This document shows positions 1 through 7,213 of a stretch of DNA of 64,000 bases, in pieces. The notes below the pieces were generated by a model. It was given only the letters and a program-made list of their open reading frames with translations, did not search any database and was not told where the DNA came from. Numbering within the stretch: the first letter of the stretch is position 1; the number at the start of each line of letters is the position of its first letter. The position numbers and the translations under genes were made by a program. The DNA lies in contig JAJFLP010000016.1 in assembly GCA_021772635.1 (NCBI GenBank), positions 1 to 64,000 of the forward strand. Reading direction: 5' to 3'. The DNA comes from Verrucomicrobiota bacterium (GTDB taxonomy: Bacteria > Verrucomicrobiota > Lentisphaeria > JABSQK01 > JAJFLO01).

Positions 1-141
1 AGCGTCAGTGCACTGACCCAAGCACGAGACAAGGTCTCATCTGATTCATCCGGTAGATTACGAAAGAATCTCAAACAGATCGAGAAGATGTTAGCACAAC
101 ATTCAAAAAAACTTCATAATAAAGATGTGACCCTAATTTAA
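1..141 (+). CDS. C-terminal fragment of unidentified protein
   Basis: The frame is open from the window edge for 46 codons and ends in TAA at 139-141. The residues are polar and lysine-rich, with a short helical look (RKNLKQIEKMLAQ) and no recognisable domain. The next gene starts 12 bases later in the same frame. The codons between the stop and that start would read SKEA, which would suit the helix of a Sel1 repeat. The fragment may therefore be the end of a separate gene or the front of a Sel1 gene broken by a stop. Confidence 0.4.
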   Translation, partial: SVSALTQARDKVSSDSSGRLRKNLKQIEKMLAQHSKKLHNKDVTLI

Positions 142-153
142 TCTAAGGAAGCG

Positions 154-1503
154 TTGAATGGCGATTCTCTCGCACTTCAAGGAATTGCATTCTGCTATAT
201 ATATGGTCGTGCTGGTTTACCTATTGATAAGACTACAGCGAGCTGGTGGTTATTCGAATCGGCAAAAAGAGCGGATTCTGAGCGGCAATATGAAATTGGA
301 CAGAAATTCGAAAAGGGAGAAGTTTTTGATAAGGATGAAACTCTGGCTTCAAAATGCTATTTAATGGCGGCTCAGCAAGGTGGTTTCCTAGGAGCATTTA
401 GCTCGGCAGAGAGTCTTAGGCATGGAATGGGTGTTGAAGCCGACTTAGACAAGTCTAAACATTGGTATTTACAGACACTTGAACTTGCGAAATTTAAAGA
501 GGAAACAGAATTGAGAAATTATATTATCGAGACCTCTTATTTTTCTCTAGGATTAACCTGTGAGGGTAAGGAGGCGATTCATTGGTACAAAAAAGCGGCT
601 GAAAGAGGCGTGCCTGAGGCGATGTACAATATCGGAGTTTTGTTATCACAAGGAGAAGGTGTAATTGCGAGTAAATCTGCCGCTATAGATTGGTTCTATA
701 AGGCCGGAATAGCTTACTTAGCGGTAGGTAACAAAGATAGTGCGCTTCGAGCAGTAGACCGTATAAATTCAGAAATTAGGAATCATTTTTTAGGCGAGAA
801 ACTTCTTGCAGAAATATATGGCAATGAAGTTCAGATCAAGGATAACAGTAAAAACGAACAAGACAACGAGTCGACTGAGCATTGGGGTACTGGATGGGCA
901 GTTGACACTGGTTACGTAGTCACCTGTTATCATGTAGTTGATAATACAGATAATATTACGCTACATTTTCAAGACGGTTCACGGGTGTCGGCCGAAGTGG
1001 CGGTAGCCGACAAGGCTAATGATATTGTATTATTAAGACCATCTCGCCGAGGAATGTTGCCTCCGGGATTACAGCTCGGCTTAAATAGGATTAAACCCGG
1101 GGCGGAAATATTTACAATAGGATTTCCACATCCGGAGACGATGGGATTTACCCCGAAGGTCACGGAGGGAACAATTACCTCATTGACCGGCTATCAAGAT
1201 GATCCTCGTCTGTTTCAGATTTCCGTTCCGGTACAAGCAGGTAATAGCGGCGGCCCGCTAATTAATTTAAATGGAGAGGTTATTGGATTAGTAACAGCCA
1301 AGCTTAGTGCTTTGGCTATGTTCGCGCGAACGGGTGATCTTCCTCAAAATGTGAATTACGCAATAAAATCCCAATATCTGGATATACTACTTAAGAGCAC
1401 TGAGCCAGTCGAGGATATTTCACAAGTAAAGATTTCCTCGAATACTTTGGAGGCCCTAGTAGAGCTATTGCAAGGATCTATAGTGCTCATTTCAGCTGAA
1501 TGA
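154..1503 (+). CDS. Sel1-repeat protein with C-terminal trypsin-like (S1C) serine protease domain
   Basis: The N-terminal half (about residues 1-190) carries Sel1/TPR-like helical repeats, with A-x3-G and W/Y-containing helices such as ASWWLFESAKRA and AIHWYKKAAERG. The C-terminal half (about 240-415) is a trypsin-fold domain with a complete triad: His260 in CYHVV, Asp290 in ANDIVLL and Ser365 in AGNSGGPL. No PDZ domain follows. There is no signal peptide at the chosen TTG start, which has AAGGA five bases upstream. Sel1 repeats usually bind protein partners, so this is probably a scaffold-coupled regulatory protease (inference). The start is uncertain because the same frame continues upstream to a TAA only 12 bases away. 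Confidence 0.8.
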   Translation: MNGDSLALQGIAFCYIYGRAGLPIDKTTASWWLFESAKRADSERQYEIGQKFEKGEVFDKDETLASKCYLMAAQQGGFLGAFSSAESLRHGMGVEADLDKSKHWYLQTLELAKFKEETELRNYIIETSYFSLGLTCEGKEAIHWYKKAAERGVPEAMYNIGVLLSQGEGVIASKSAAIDWFYKAGIAYLAVGNKDSALRAVDRINSEIRNHFLGEKLLAEIYGNEVQIKDNSKNEQDNESTEHWGTGWAVDTGYVVTCYHVVDNTDNITLHFQDGSRVSAEVAVADKANDIVLLRPSRRGMLPPGLQLGLNRIKPGAEIFTIGFPHPETMGFTPKVTEGTITSLTGYQDDPRLFQISVPVQAGNSGGPLINLNGEVIGLVTAKLSALAMFARTGDLPQNVNYAIKSQYLDILLKSTEPVEDISQVKISSNTLEALVELLQGSIVLISAE

Positions 1504-1606
1504 ATCATGATCAGTACAATTGCCCTGTTTTAAACCGCACGTGCACATATTAAAACATTGGCAATTTTCATTGTATGGTTTTTGTGTGGTTCTTTTAGGT
1601 GAGTCA

Positions 1607-1788
1607 GGGGTAGTCAGCGGATGTCAATCGATGCCATTTCTTAGCTAAATGACAAATTTAAATTAGTATCTTTACTTGGTAGCACCACACTGTCACTGTG
1701 GAGGTTGCGGGGTTGAGCACCGAGATTCCAGCGAGGTACGGCCCCGCATCATGCGGGGAGCTAAGCGACAGTCCCGTCAACCCCGCCA
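1607..1788 (+). tRNA. tRNA-Asp(GTC)-like sequence, interrupted or decayed
   Basis: A perfect anticodon arm is present: stem CCACA (1685-1689) with TGTGG (1697-1701), loop CTGTCAC, anticodon GTC at 1692-1694. It is preceded by a D-arm-like TTGGTAGCA and followed by AGGTT and T-stem strand GCGGG (1707-1711). The other T-stem strand CCCGT (1773-1777), acceptor strand CAACCCC, discriminator G and encoded CCA (1786-1788) lie 61 bases further on. The T loop thus holds about 61 bases instead of 7, including a hairpin at 1742-1758. The best 5' acceptor partner is GGGGTAG at 1607-1613, with one mismatch, which leaves about 50 extra bases in the D region. It is either a pseudogene or a tRNA with unusual insertions. 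It may not be functional. Confidence 0.4.
1707..1786. repeat. 10-bp inverted repeat enclosing the tRNA T-loop insertion
   Basis: GCGGGGTTGA at 1707-1716 is perfectly complementary to TCAACCCCGC at 1777-1786. The pairing competes with the tRNA acceptor and T stems, because the right arm is the acceptor strand of the tRNA-like sequence. A second hairpin (CCCCGCA/TGCGGGG, 1742-1758) lies inside. Confidence 0.7.
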
Positions 1789-1799
1789 TTCTTCGTTCA

Positions 1800-2969
1800 C
1801 TAATGACCGGTGATATCCGATGACGTACAGCTTGTTGACGACGTAATCCTTATAATTTCATCGATGATACTGTCCAAGTCTATCTCTGTATCGTCGGTGT
1901 TGTTATCAATGTGCCACAATCGGCCCCATTGATTCTTCTCGATTCTCTTCTTAATAACAGAGCGGCGTTGTGCGGCAGAGATTTGACGCTTAATCTTCGT
2001 TAAAGCTTCGGCTTCCTTTATTCCCGACCGCCGAACGAGGCGTCGCAGTCGAACGTCTTCCGGGGCGTCTACGAGAATAACATTGTTGTTAACGAGATTC
2101 GTCCATTTAGCTTCTACCAGTATCGCGCCTTCTATCACTATGACCCCAACCGGCAATTCCCGCGTCAACTCGTAGAGACGCGCCAACATCGGTTCACGCA
2201 TAATCGCGTTAAGAGAGGCAAGGGCGATAGGATCCTGAAAAACAATTTGCCCGAGCACGTGTCGGTCGATCGCGCCGTTGGCATTTAGTATTTCGTCGCC
2301 GAATCGCTTGGCGAGGCGTTTTCCCGTATTGCTGTAGATACTGCTGGATGAACTCTCTAGTACGTAGTGGCCAATATCATCCATGCTCACGTACGAAGCC
2401 GTCATTGATCGTCCTAATTCGGCTACGAGTTTCCTGGCGATATGGGTCTTTCCAGAAGCTATTCCCCCAGCGACACCGATGGTGAATTTATTCAATATTT
2501 TCTTTTCGAGTTCTTCCTTAACGAATAGGGGGCAGTAATCGCTCGTATCGCCGCCTTCGGCGACTATCGCCTTAACCACTCCTGAGCTAATATGTGATAG
2601 GTGAGGTCTGGTTGGGAAAAACACAGTATCCACGGTTGGATGGAGCGTCTCATTAACCGCGAACTGGACCAGTTCTCCTTCCAGATCCGAGTTATTTCTT
2701 ACACCCTTTACGATCACATCGAAGCCGTTGCGGTATGCATATTCACCGAGTAATCCGGTAAAAGACAGACACGATACGTTCGGAAATCGATCGAAGCACT
2801 TTTCTGCCATACACAATCGCTCTTGCAGTGAAAACAGGTATTGCCCCTGTTTCGATGGATTCTCTCCTATAGCGACAGTGACTTCGTCGTAAGTCGTCGC
2901 AGCTCGACATACGACGTCTATGTGCCCGGACGTTATCGGATCTCCGGAAAATGCGTAAATCGCTCTCAT
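1800..2969 (-). CDS. coaDE: Fused phosphopantetheine adenylyltransferase / dephospho-CoA kinase
   Basis: This 389-residue protein joins the last two enzymes of coenzyme A synthesis. Residues 1 to about 155 are CoaD-like: SGDPITSGHID matches the nucleotidyltransferase GxFDPxTxGH motif, and VIVKGVRNNSDLEGE and HLSHISSGVVK match further CoaD motifs. From about residue 160 a CoaE domain follows, with Walker A GGIASGKT, and continues to the C terminus. Bacteria normally encode these as separate proteins of about 160 and 200 residues; the same order in one chain is known from eukaryotic CoA synthase. The frame is unbroken through the junction and no stop separates the domains. A Ser/Thr kinase gene ends 29 bases upstream on the same strand, so the two are probably co-transcribed. 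Confidence 0.88.
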   Translation of the reverse strand: MRAIYAFSGDPITSGHIDVVCRAATTYDEVTVAIGENPSKQGQYLFSLQERLCMAEKCFDRFPNVSCLSFTGLLGEYAYRNGFDVIVKGVRNNSDLEGELVQFAVNETLHPTVDTVFFPTRPHLSHISSGVVKAIVAEGGDTSDYCPLFVKEELEKKILNKFTIGVAGGIASGKTHIARKLVAELGRSMTASYVSMDDIGHYVLESSSSSIYSNTGKRLAKRFGDEILNANGAIDRHVLGQIVFQDPIALASLNAIMREPMLARLYELTRELPVGVIVIEGAILVEAKWTNLVNNNVILVDAPEDVRLRRLVRRSGIKEAEALTKIKRQISAAQRRSVIKKRIEKNQWGRLWHIDNNTDDTEIDLDSIIDEIIRITSSTSCTSSDITGH

Positions 2970-2998
2970 TGCGTAGCTCTCAGTTCACCGAACCCGTG

Positions 2999-3979
2999 TC
3001 AACTGTTGGTTTTACTCCGTGACGCATCGACCAAAAGAGGGGGTTCTCCTTTTATAACGCGCTGCATATCCTCCAGGCACTCGAATGCTGTAACGTAACG
3101 CATTTCGGGGTTCGTCGCCATCATCGTCATAATAATGGCCGCAACATTCTCATCGGCATCGGGTAATTCCTTTCGCAAATCCGGCGGTGGCTCAGTGAGG
3201 CGCGCGTGTATTACTTCTTCGAGTGAATCATAATCAAATGGCGGGACGTCAGTGATCAAATGGTACATTGTGGCACCAAGGGAATAGATGTCGGACCGAT
3301 TATCTATAAAAACGCCCTCGGTAACGCATTCCGGGCTTAGGTAATACGGAGTTCCTTCGACAGCCGAAATGTCTACTGCCCCGAACTCGTGTGCGGTAAC
3401 CATTCCAAAGTCGCAGACCTTAATGTTATTCTCCTTGTCTATCAGAATATTCTGCGGCTTGACATCGCGATGAATCGAAAGATGATTGGACCACACGAAA
3501 TCTAATGCGCGCGAGATATCGACACCGACAGCGAGAGCCGAGAGTTGCTCCATTCGACCGTTTAATTCGAGGTGCTGTGCTAGATTAACGCCGTCTACAA
3601 ACTCGAGTTCCAGGCATAAAATCCCGTCAACTTCGTCTCCCCGATAGGTTCTTACGATATTCTTGTGTTCGAGTTCAACAGAGAAATTAATTTCACGAAG
3701 GAACTCTCTTTTGGACAGGCTTTCAACGCCGTTTACCGAGTGAAATAATTTCAGTGCGATGATTTCCCCGGTTGTTTCCTTCCGAGCCTTACAGACTACG
3801 GCGTTTGCACCCTCTCCCACCCCTTTTATCAATTCGTAGTCTCCGAACGTGATTGGAGAATTAGGTTCTTTGCTACGCTGAAAATTGAGTTTCGTGCACA
3901 ATGGACAACGATAGATCCCACTCGCGTCTTGAGCTGAAATATCAATCGGGCTATCGCAATGGCGACAGGTTGCACTCAT
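2999..3979 (-). CDS. Ser/Thr protein kinase with N-terminal zinc ribbon
   Basis: Residues 1-32 hold two CxxC pairs (CRHCD and CPLCT) typical of a small zinc ribbon. The rest is a eukaryotic-type kinase: glycine loop GVGEGANAVV, catalytic lysine in ALKLF, HRDVKPQNI, CDFG and the activation-segment end GTPYYLSPE. All residues needed for phosphotransfer are present. No transmembrane segment or extracellular sensor follows, so it should be cytoplasmic. It lies 29 bases upstream of the coaD-coaE fusion on the same strand. The substrate is unknown; an FHA protein at 6152-6673 is a plausible reader of its phosphothreonine (inference). Confidence 0.88.
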   Translation of the reverse strand: MSATCRHCDSPIDISAQDASGIYRCPLCTKLNFQRSKEPNSPITFGDYELIKGVGEGANAVVCKARKETTGEIIALKLFHSVNGVESLSKREFLREINFSVELEHKNIVRTYRGDEVDGILCLELEFVDGVNLAQHLELNGRMEQLSALAVGVDISRALDFVWSNHLSIHRDVKPQNILIDKENNIKVCDFGMVTAHEFGAVDISAVEGTPYYLSPECVTEGVFIDNRSDIYSLGATMYHLITDVPPFDYDSLEEVIHARLTEPPPDLRKELPDADENVAAIIMTMMATNPEMRYVTAFECLEDMQRVIKGEPPLLVDASRSKTNS

Positions 3980-4289
3980 TAACTAAATCCCTGTGGGTTG
4001 GTGCATGTTTGCAGTGACTGGAAAAAATCGAGTCGGTTGATTAAAGAGGGAGGGTGAGAGAAAGAAGCCAAACAGAACGTCTCAATACGCCGAATCAATC
4101 CAACGAGCGTTCGAAATTCACCCACTAATACTGATCGTATTAACCCAAAGACTGCGAGACTACCGTGCGCGCTGACCAAATCTGAACGCCTAATCAACTA
4201 TACTGCCCTCGATCTCTCCGCATAAGCGACCCGCACTATCGGGATCCTCGCTCATGCGGGAAGAGTCTCGGACATCCTGAATCAGGATT
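3980..4289. other. Intergenic region, no gene recognised
   Basis: Upstream of the kinase gene the sequence is short-ORF noise. A palindrome ATCCTGA/TCAGGAT at 4274-4288 leads into the R1 repeat. Confidence 0.5.
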
Positions 4290-4434
4290 AAGAAACAAGC
4301 AGTACAATTTTTGGTCCGTATGGACGGAGATACGACTTTAACCTAAATCCGCAAGAGCTATCGAACGACATTTTTAACCGGCATTCTGCTGGCCAGCAAA
4401 ACGCCTGGTCGAAAACTCGAAGGCGTTCGGTACT
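4290..4434 (+). repeat. R1 repeat copy (with both internal hairpins)
   Basis: It contains AAGCAGTACAATTTTTGG, a small hairpin (TCCGTATGGACGGA), the core ACGACTTTAACCTAA and CTATCGAACGAC, then the CCGGCATTCTGCTGG hairpin, and ends GGCGTTCGGTAC. The left end is altered: AAGAAACAAGCAG replaces the usual ACTGCAAGCAG. Confidence 0.8.
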
Positions 4435-4474
4435 TTAGTTGCGACGGGCGGGGGGGGCCCGGACAAAGTAGGTA

Positions 4475-5098
4475 TCAGTTCTTTTTAAGGCCTACGATAA
4501 ATTCCGCCCGACGGTTGCGCGCATGGGCTTTCTCATTGTCCCCCCGGTCAATAAGGCGTTCTTCACCGTATGAAATCGTTTGAACCCGAGTGCTGTTTAC
4601 TCCGAGATTGACAAGGTAATCGCGAACGTTAATGCCTCTCTGCTCTCCCAGAACCCGATTAAACTCGTCGCTACCACGGGCATCGCAGTGACCTTCGATG
4701 ATTAGGAAGTATTCGCTATTTCTTATAAGGTAATCGGCTAATTTCTCCAATTTCTGACGTTCGGTTTCCCCGATTAGACTTTGATTGAAAGCGAAATAGA
4801 CTGGCCCCCATCGTCTGTCCTTAATTTCTTCTATTCCGAAGTCTACCGCCGACGCTGGCGCCGGCGCTGTTCCTGTAAACCACGATTCAGTCTTGATCGG
4901 TTCAATGTCGTCGTAGATACTGTTCGCACGAGTTGTCTGGTTGTCGCTGAAATTGCCTTCAGTCTCTAGACCTCCACCCGACAGTTCATAGTCCTGCGGT
5001 TGATAATCGACATCCAGTTGTGGTTTTGTCTTACATGCTGACGTGCTCAGTAAAAGCACAACTAACAGGGCCCAGGAAAGCGAATTACCCGATTTCAT
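4475..5098 (-). CDS. pal: OmpA-family peptidoglycan-associated lipoprotein (Pal-like)
   Basis: The 207-residue product begins with a lipoprotein signal: basic MKSGN, hydrophobic WALLVVLLLS, lipobox STSAC with the lipidated Cys near residue 22. After a linker of about 65 residues rich in acidic residues comes an OmpA C-terminal domain (about 95-205). It contains VYFAFNQSLI, IIEGHCDARGSDEFN and the NxxL..RR-type ending HARNRRAEFIVG, which bind peptidoglycan. It should tether the outer membrane to the wall. The ATG start has AAGGAG seven bases upstream. No tolB or tolQRA genes lie beside it, so the assignment to the Tol-Pal system rests on the domain alone. Confidence 0.85.
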   Translation of the reverse strand: MKSGNSLSWALLVVLLLSTSACKTKPQLDVDYQPQDYELSGGGLETEGNFSDNQTTRANSIYDDIEPIKTESWFTGTAPAPASAVDFGIEEIKDRRWGPVYFAFNQSLIGETERQKLEKLADYLIRNSEYFLIIEGHCDARGSDEFNRVLGEQRGINVRDYLVNLGVNSTRVQTISYGEERLIDRGDNEKAHARNRRAEFIVGLKKN

Positions 5099-5172
5099 GC
5101 CTTATCTCCTTAATTAATTATAGCAGCTGATTGCGAATGTTGGCGACCGAAGCAGCCAAACTTTAGAATGGT

Positions 5173-5280
5173 TTATGCTGTAAGCAGTACAATTTTTGGA
5201 TAGCTTCAAACTTATCAGCCAAGATCTATGTTGAGCCTAGCGAAATCCGCCGCGGCGAAAACTCGATGATTTTCCGTATA
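5173..5280 (+). repeat. R1 repeat copy
   Basis: It starts TATGCTGTAAGCAGTACAA, contains GGATAGCTTCAAACTTATCA, and ends CCGTATA. The core is diverged on the right side. Confidence 0.7.
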
Positions 5281-5595
5281 GAATCGACTGCGCAGAGGTT
5301 TCGAATTACGAAGTCTCGCGGGTTTAGAAGTATTTCCTAACGCGAAGAACCAAGGGCTTGTCGGGCTTTATCTAAATCGACTGCGAAAATGCCAAATTAT
5401 CTTATTTTCTCCCGACATTTCGTTGAATATGTCCAATATTCGCCTTATTTCGGGGAAAACGGGTTCTTTGATTCTTTTTCCTCGTTCCGGCCCCCAGCCA
5501 CGCGCGACAGTCGGCGACAGAGTCTGACCAATGGCTCTAAAACAAAAACATATCTATCTTTGAATGTAAATCAAATCTCAGCCACGCTTTATTGG

Positions 5596-5693
5596 GCTGC
5601 AAGCAGGCGATTTTTCGAATGCCGGTGAGGTAATCGAGTTTAAGATTCTCCGCCGGGTTTCAAATACTCCGCGATCGCCGGTATACTTAGCAC
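5596..5693 (+). repeat. R1 repeat, short variant subtype
   Basis: It begins GCTGCAAGCAGGCGATTTTT, continues CGAATGCCGGTGA and ends CGCCGGTATA. The same subtype, with GATTTTCTCGAATGCCGATGA, occurs at 37987-38064. Confidence 0.6.
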
Positions 5694-5941
5694 GTGGAAT
5701 TTAATTACCTTTGACCGTGCCCAATTCTATGGCTTAGATGCTTAACAACCGAGTTGCGATTTTCAATACACTCGTGTCACTCGAAACATTCGCCCACGGA
5801 AGTCTGACCTCACGCAGCGCTTTGAGATCGATTGCGTGAAGGGCCTACTGAACATGCGTTCGAACAACAGAACCGAAGAGATTAAATTGACTTTTGGAAG
5901 TGTCTTCCCAATCCTGAGTTCGAATTTTCGACCAATGTATT
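5694..5941. other. Intergenic region, nothing recognised
   Basis: No coding frame with a ribosome site, no tRNA and no repeat end was found. It lies between the R1 variant and the candidate promoter. Confidence 0.4.
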
Positions 5942-5971
5942 TTGACAGTTAGTCGAAACAACCTATATTAT
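5942..5971 (+). promoter_or_regulatory. Candidate sigma70-type promoter for the FHA gene
   Basis: TTGACA at 5942-5947 is followed by TATATT at 5964-5969 after 16 bases, or TATTAT at 5966-5971 after 18. A hairpin with arms AGTACCTCC and GGGAGGGTTACT (about 5985-6017) lies in the roughly 175-base leader. The FHA gene starts at 6152. The match is to the general bacterial consensus only. Confidence 0.45.
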
Positions 5972-6151
5972 CAGGGTCGTGCGAGTACCTCCATTCAAGC
6001 GACTGGGAGGGTTACTTTCGAGCTCGAACCGTCACTTACTGCTGACATACTCACGATTCTGTGATATTAAACTTTAGAGTATATGCGGAAGCCTCGAATC
6101 CGCAAATCTTATCTGTATAGATTGATAACTGCTGGGAATTGAGAAGACAGT

Positions 6152-6673
6152 ATGAATCCGGCTCAAAAATTAATTGTATTGTCCGAACAAATTGCGGGAA
6201 ATAAACTTCATCATCTAACAGACGAAGTTTATATCATCGGTCGTACGGAAGATCAGAGTATATGCATCCCGGATACCACGGTGAGCACACAGCACTGTGA
6301 GCTCCGGCGTAATGAGGATGGTACCTACAATGCAATCGATTTGGGAAGTTCAAACGGTACCCGTATCAACGGAATAAAGATCACAGAACAAAAACTGCTT
6401 CATAGCGACATACTCCAGGTCGGCGAGATCGAGGTGATGTATCACAACGAAGACGAGAATGTTAGTGCGGGGCAGAATGCCCAGACAGGTATCAATCTTG
6501 AGGACACCGCTGGAGGGCTGCAAATTCAGGACATGGGGAATGTTAATCCCCTTAAGAAAGGTGCGACTGCGGGAGATGGCAAGAAAGCAAGGCTTGTGAT
6601 TTACGCCTTGATTGCACTGCTCGCGATTATTGTTGCAGTTCTTGCTGGGACTTTTATACTTAAGTTATTATAA
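6152..6673 (+). CDS. FHA-domain protein with C-terminal membrane anchor
   Basis: Residues about 15-105 form a forkhead-associated domain: IIGRTEDQ, STQHCEL and LGSSNGTRINGIKI supply the conserved Arg, Ser/His and Asn-Gly that bind phosphothreonine. A low-complexity linker rich in Gly, Asn and Gln follows. The last 25 residues are one hydrophobic helix (LVIYALIALLAIIVAVLAG) ending FILKLL. That makes it a tail-anchored protein with the FHA domain in the cytoplasm. GAGAAG lies upstream of the ATG. It probably docks a phosphoprotein at the inner membrane in the Ser/Thr kinase network of this genome (inference). Confidence 0.88.
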   Translation: MNPAQKLIVLSEQIAGNKLHHLTDEVYIIGRTEDQSICIPDTTVSTQHCELRRNEDGTYNAIDLGSSNGTRINGIKITEQKLLHSDILQVGEIEVMYHNEDENVSAGQNAQTGINLEDTAGGLQIQDMGNVNPLKKGATAGDGKKARLVIYALIALLAIIVAVLAGTFILKLL

Positions 6674-6904
6674 AGAAAGCGAACATATTATTAGTTTGAA
6701 GCTGGCCCCTGCCCAATATTTCCGTAGAATTTGCCTCCGTTATTATAATCACCTGCGTCTGCACGGGTTAATCCACGACTGATTCACCGCACCTCAAGTA
6801 TAGGGTGAATATGCACGAGATTCCTGTGCGGATATCGGAACCCCGCGTTTTGCATTCGTATCGCAATCCCTTGTAGAACTATGCAGGGAGTAGTTTATTT
6901 CTAC
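6674..6904. other. Intergenic region, nothing recognised
   Basis: No gene, RNA or clear terminator was seen before the R1 copy at 6905. Confidence 0.4.
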
Positions 6905-7034
6905 AGAGACTGCAAGCAGTACAATTTTGGGACGACTTTGAATTCATTACCTAAGGGATATCGAGCGAGATTTTTTAACCGGCATTCTGCTGGCCAGCAG
7001 AACGCCTGGTCGCAAACCTGAAGACGTTCGGTAT
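6905..7034 (+). repeat. R1 repeat copy, complete
   Basis: It runs from GACTGCAAGCAGTACAATTT, through CGACTTTGAATTCATTACC, AAGGGATATCGAGCGA and the hairpin CCGGCATTCTGCTGGCCAGC, to AAGACGTTCGGTATA. Confidence 0.88.
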
Positions 7035-7213
7035 ACAATGCGGGCTTGCAGTAGAAAGTTCATGGATAGAGGCTAGCGACAAACGGCCAATAATCATTGC
7101 CCCAGATATTCGGAAGGAAGTATCGAAGGCGATGTGTATCTTTACTATTCAGGCGGATCCAGATCGTGACATCTGATCCGCCTGAAGTTTACGAGTTGAT
7201 AAGGAAGATGAAT

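Noticed and set aside
1709-1788. A compact 80-base tRNA (UCA anticodon, selenocysteine-like) inside the T-loop insert
   Set aside because: A 7-base loop with TCA can be drawn, but position 33 is not T, there is no T loop and no D arm, and the length does not suit tRNA-Sec.
1607-1788. tmRNA or permuted tRNA
   Set aside because: There is no tag-peptide frame, no GGTTCGA T loop and no order of halves that restores a cloverleaf.
3979-4197. 72-codon frame upstream of the kinase gene
   Set aside because: It has no family match or ribosome site.
5389-5628. 79-codon frame on the plus strand
   Set aside because: Its end reads into an R1 variant and the composition is random.
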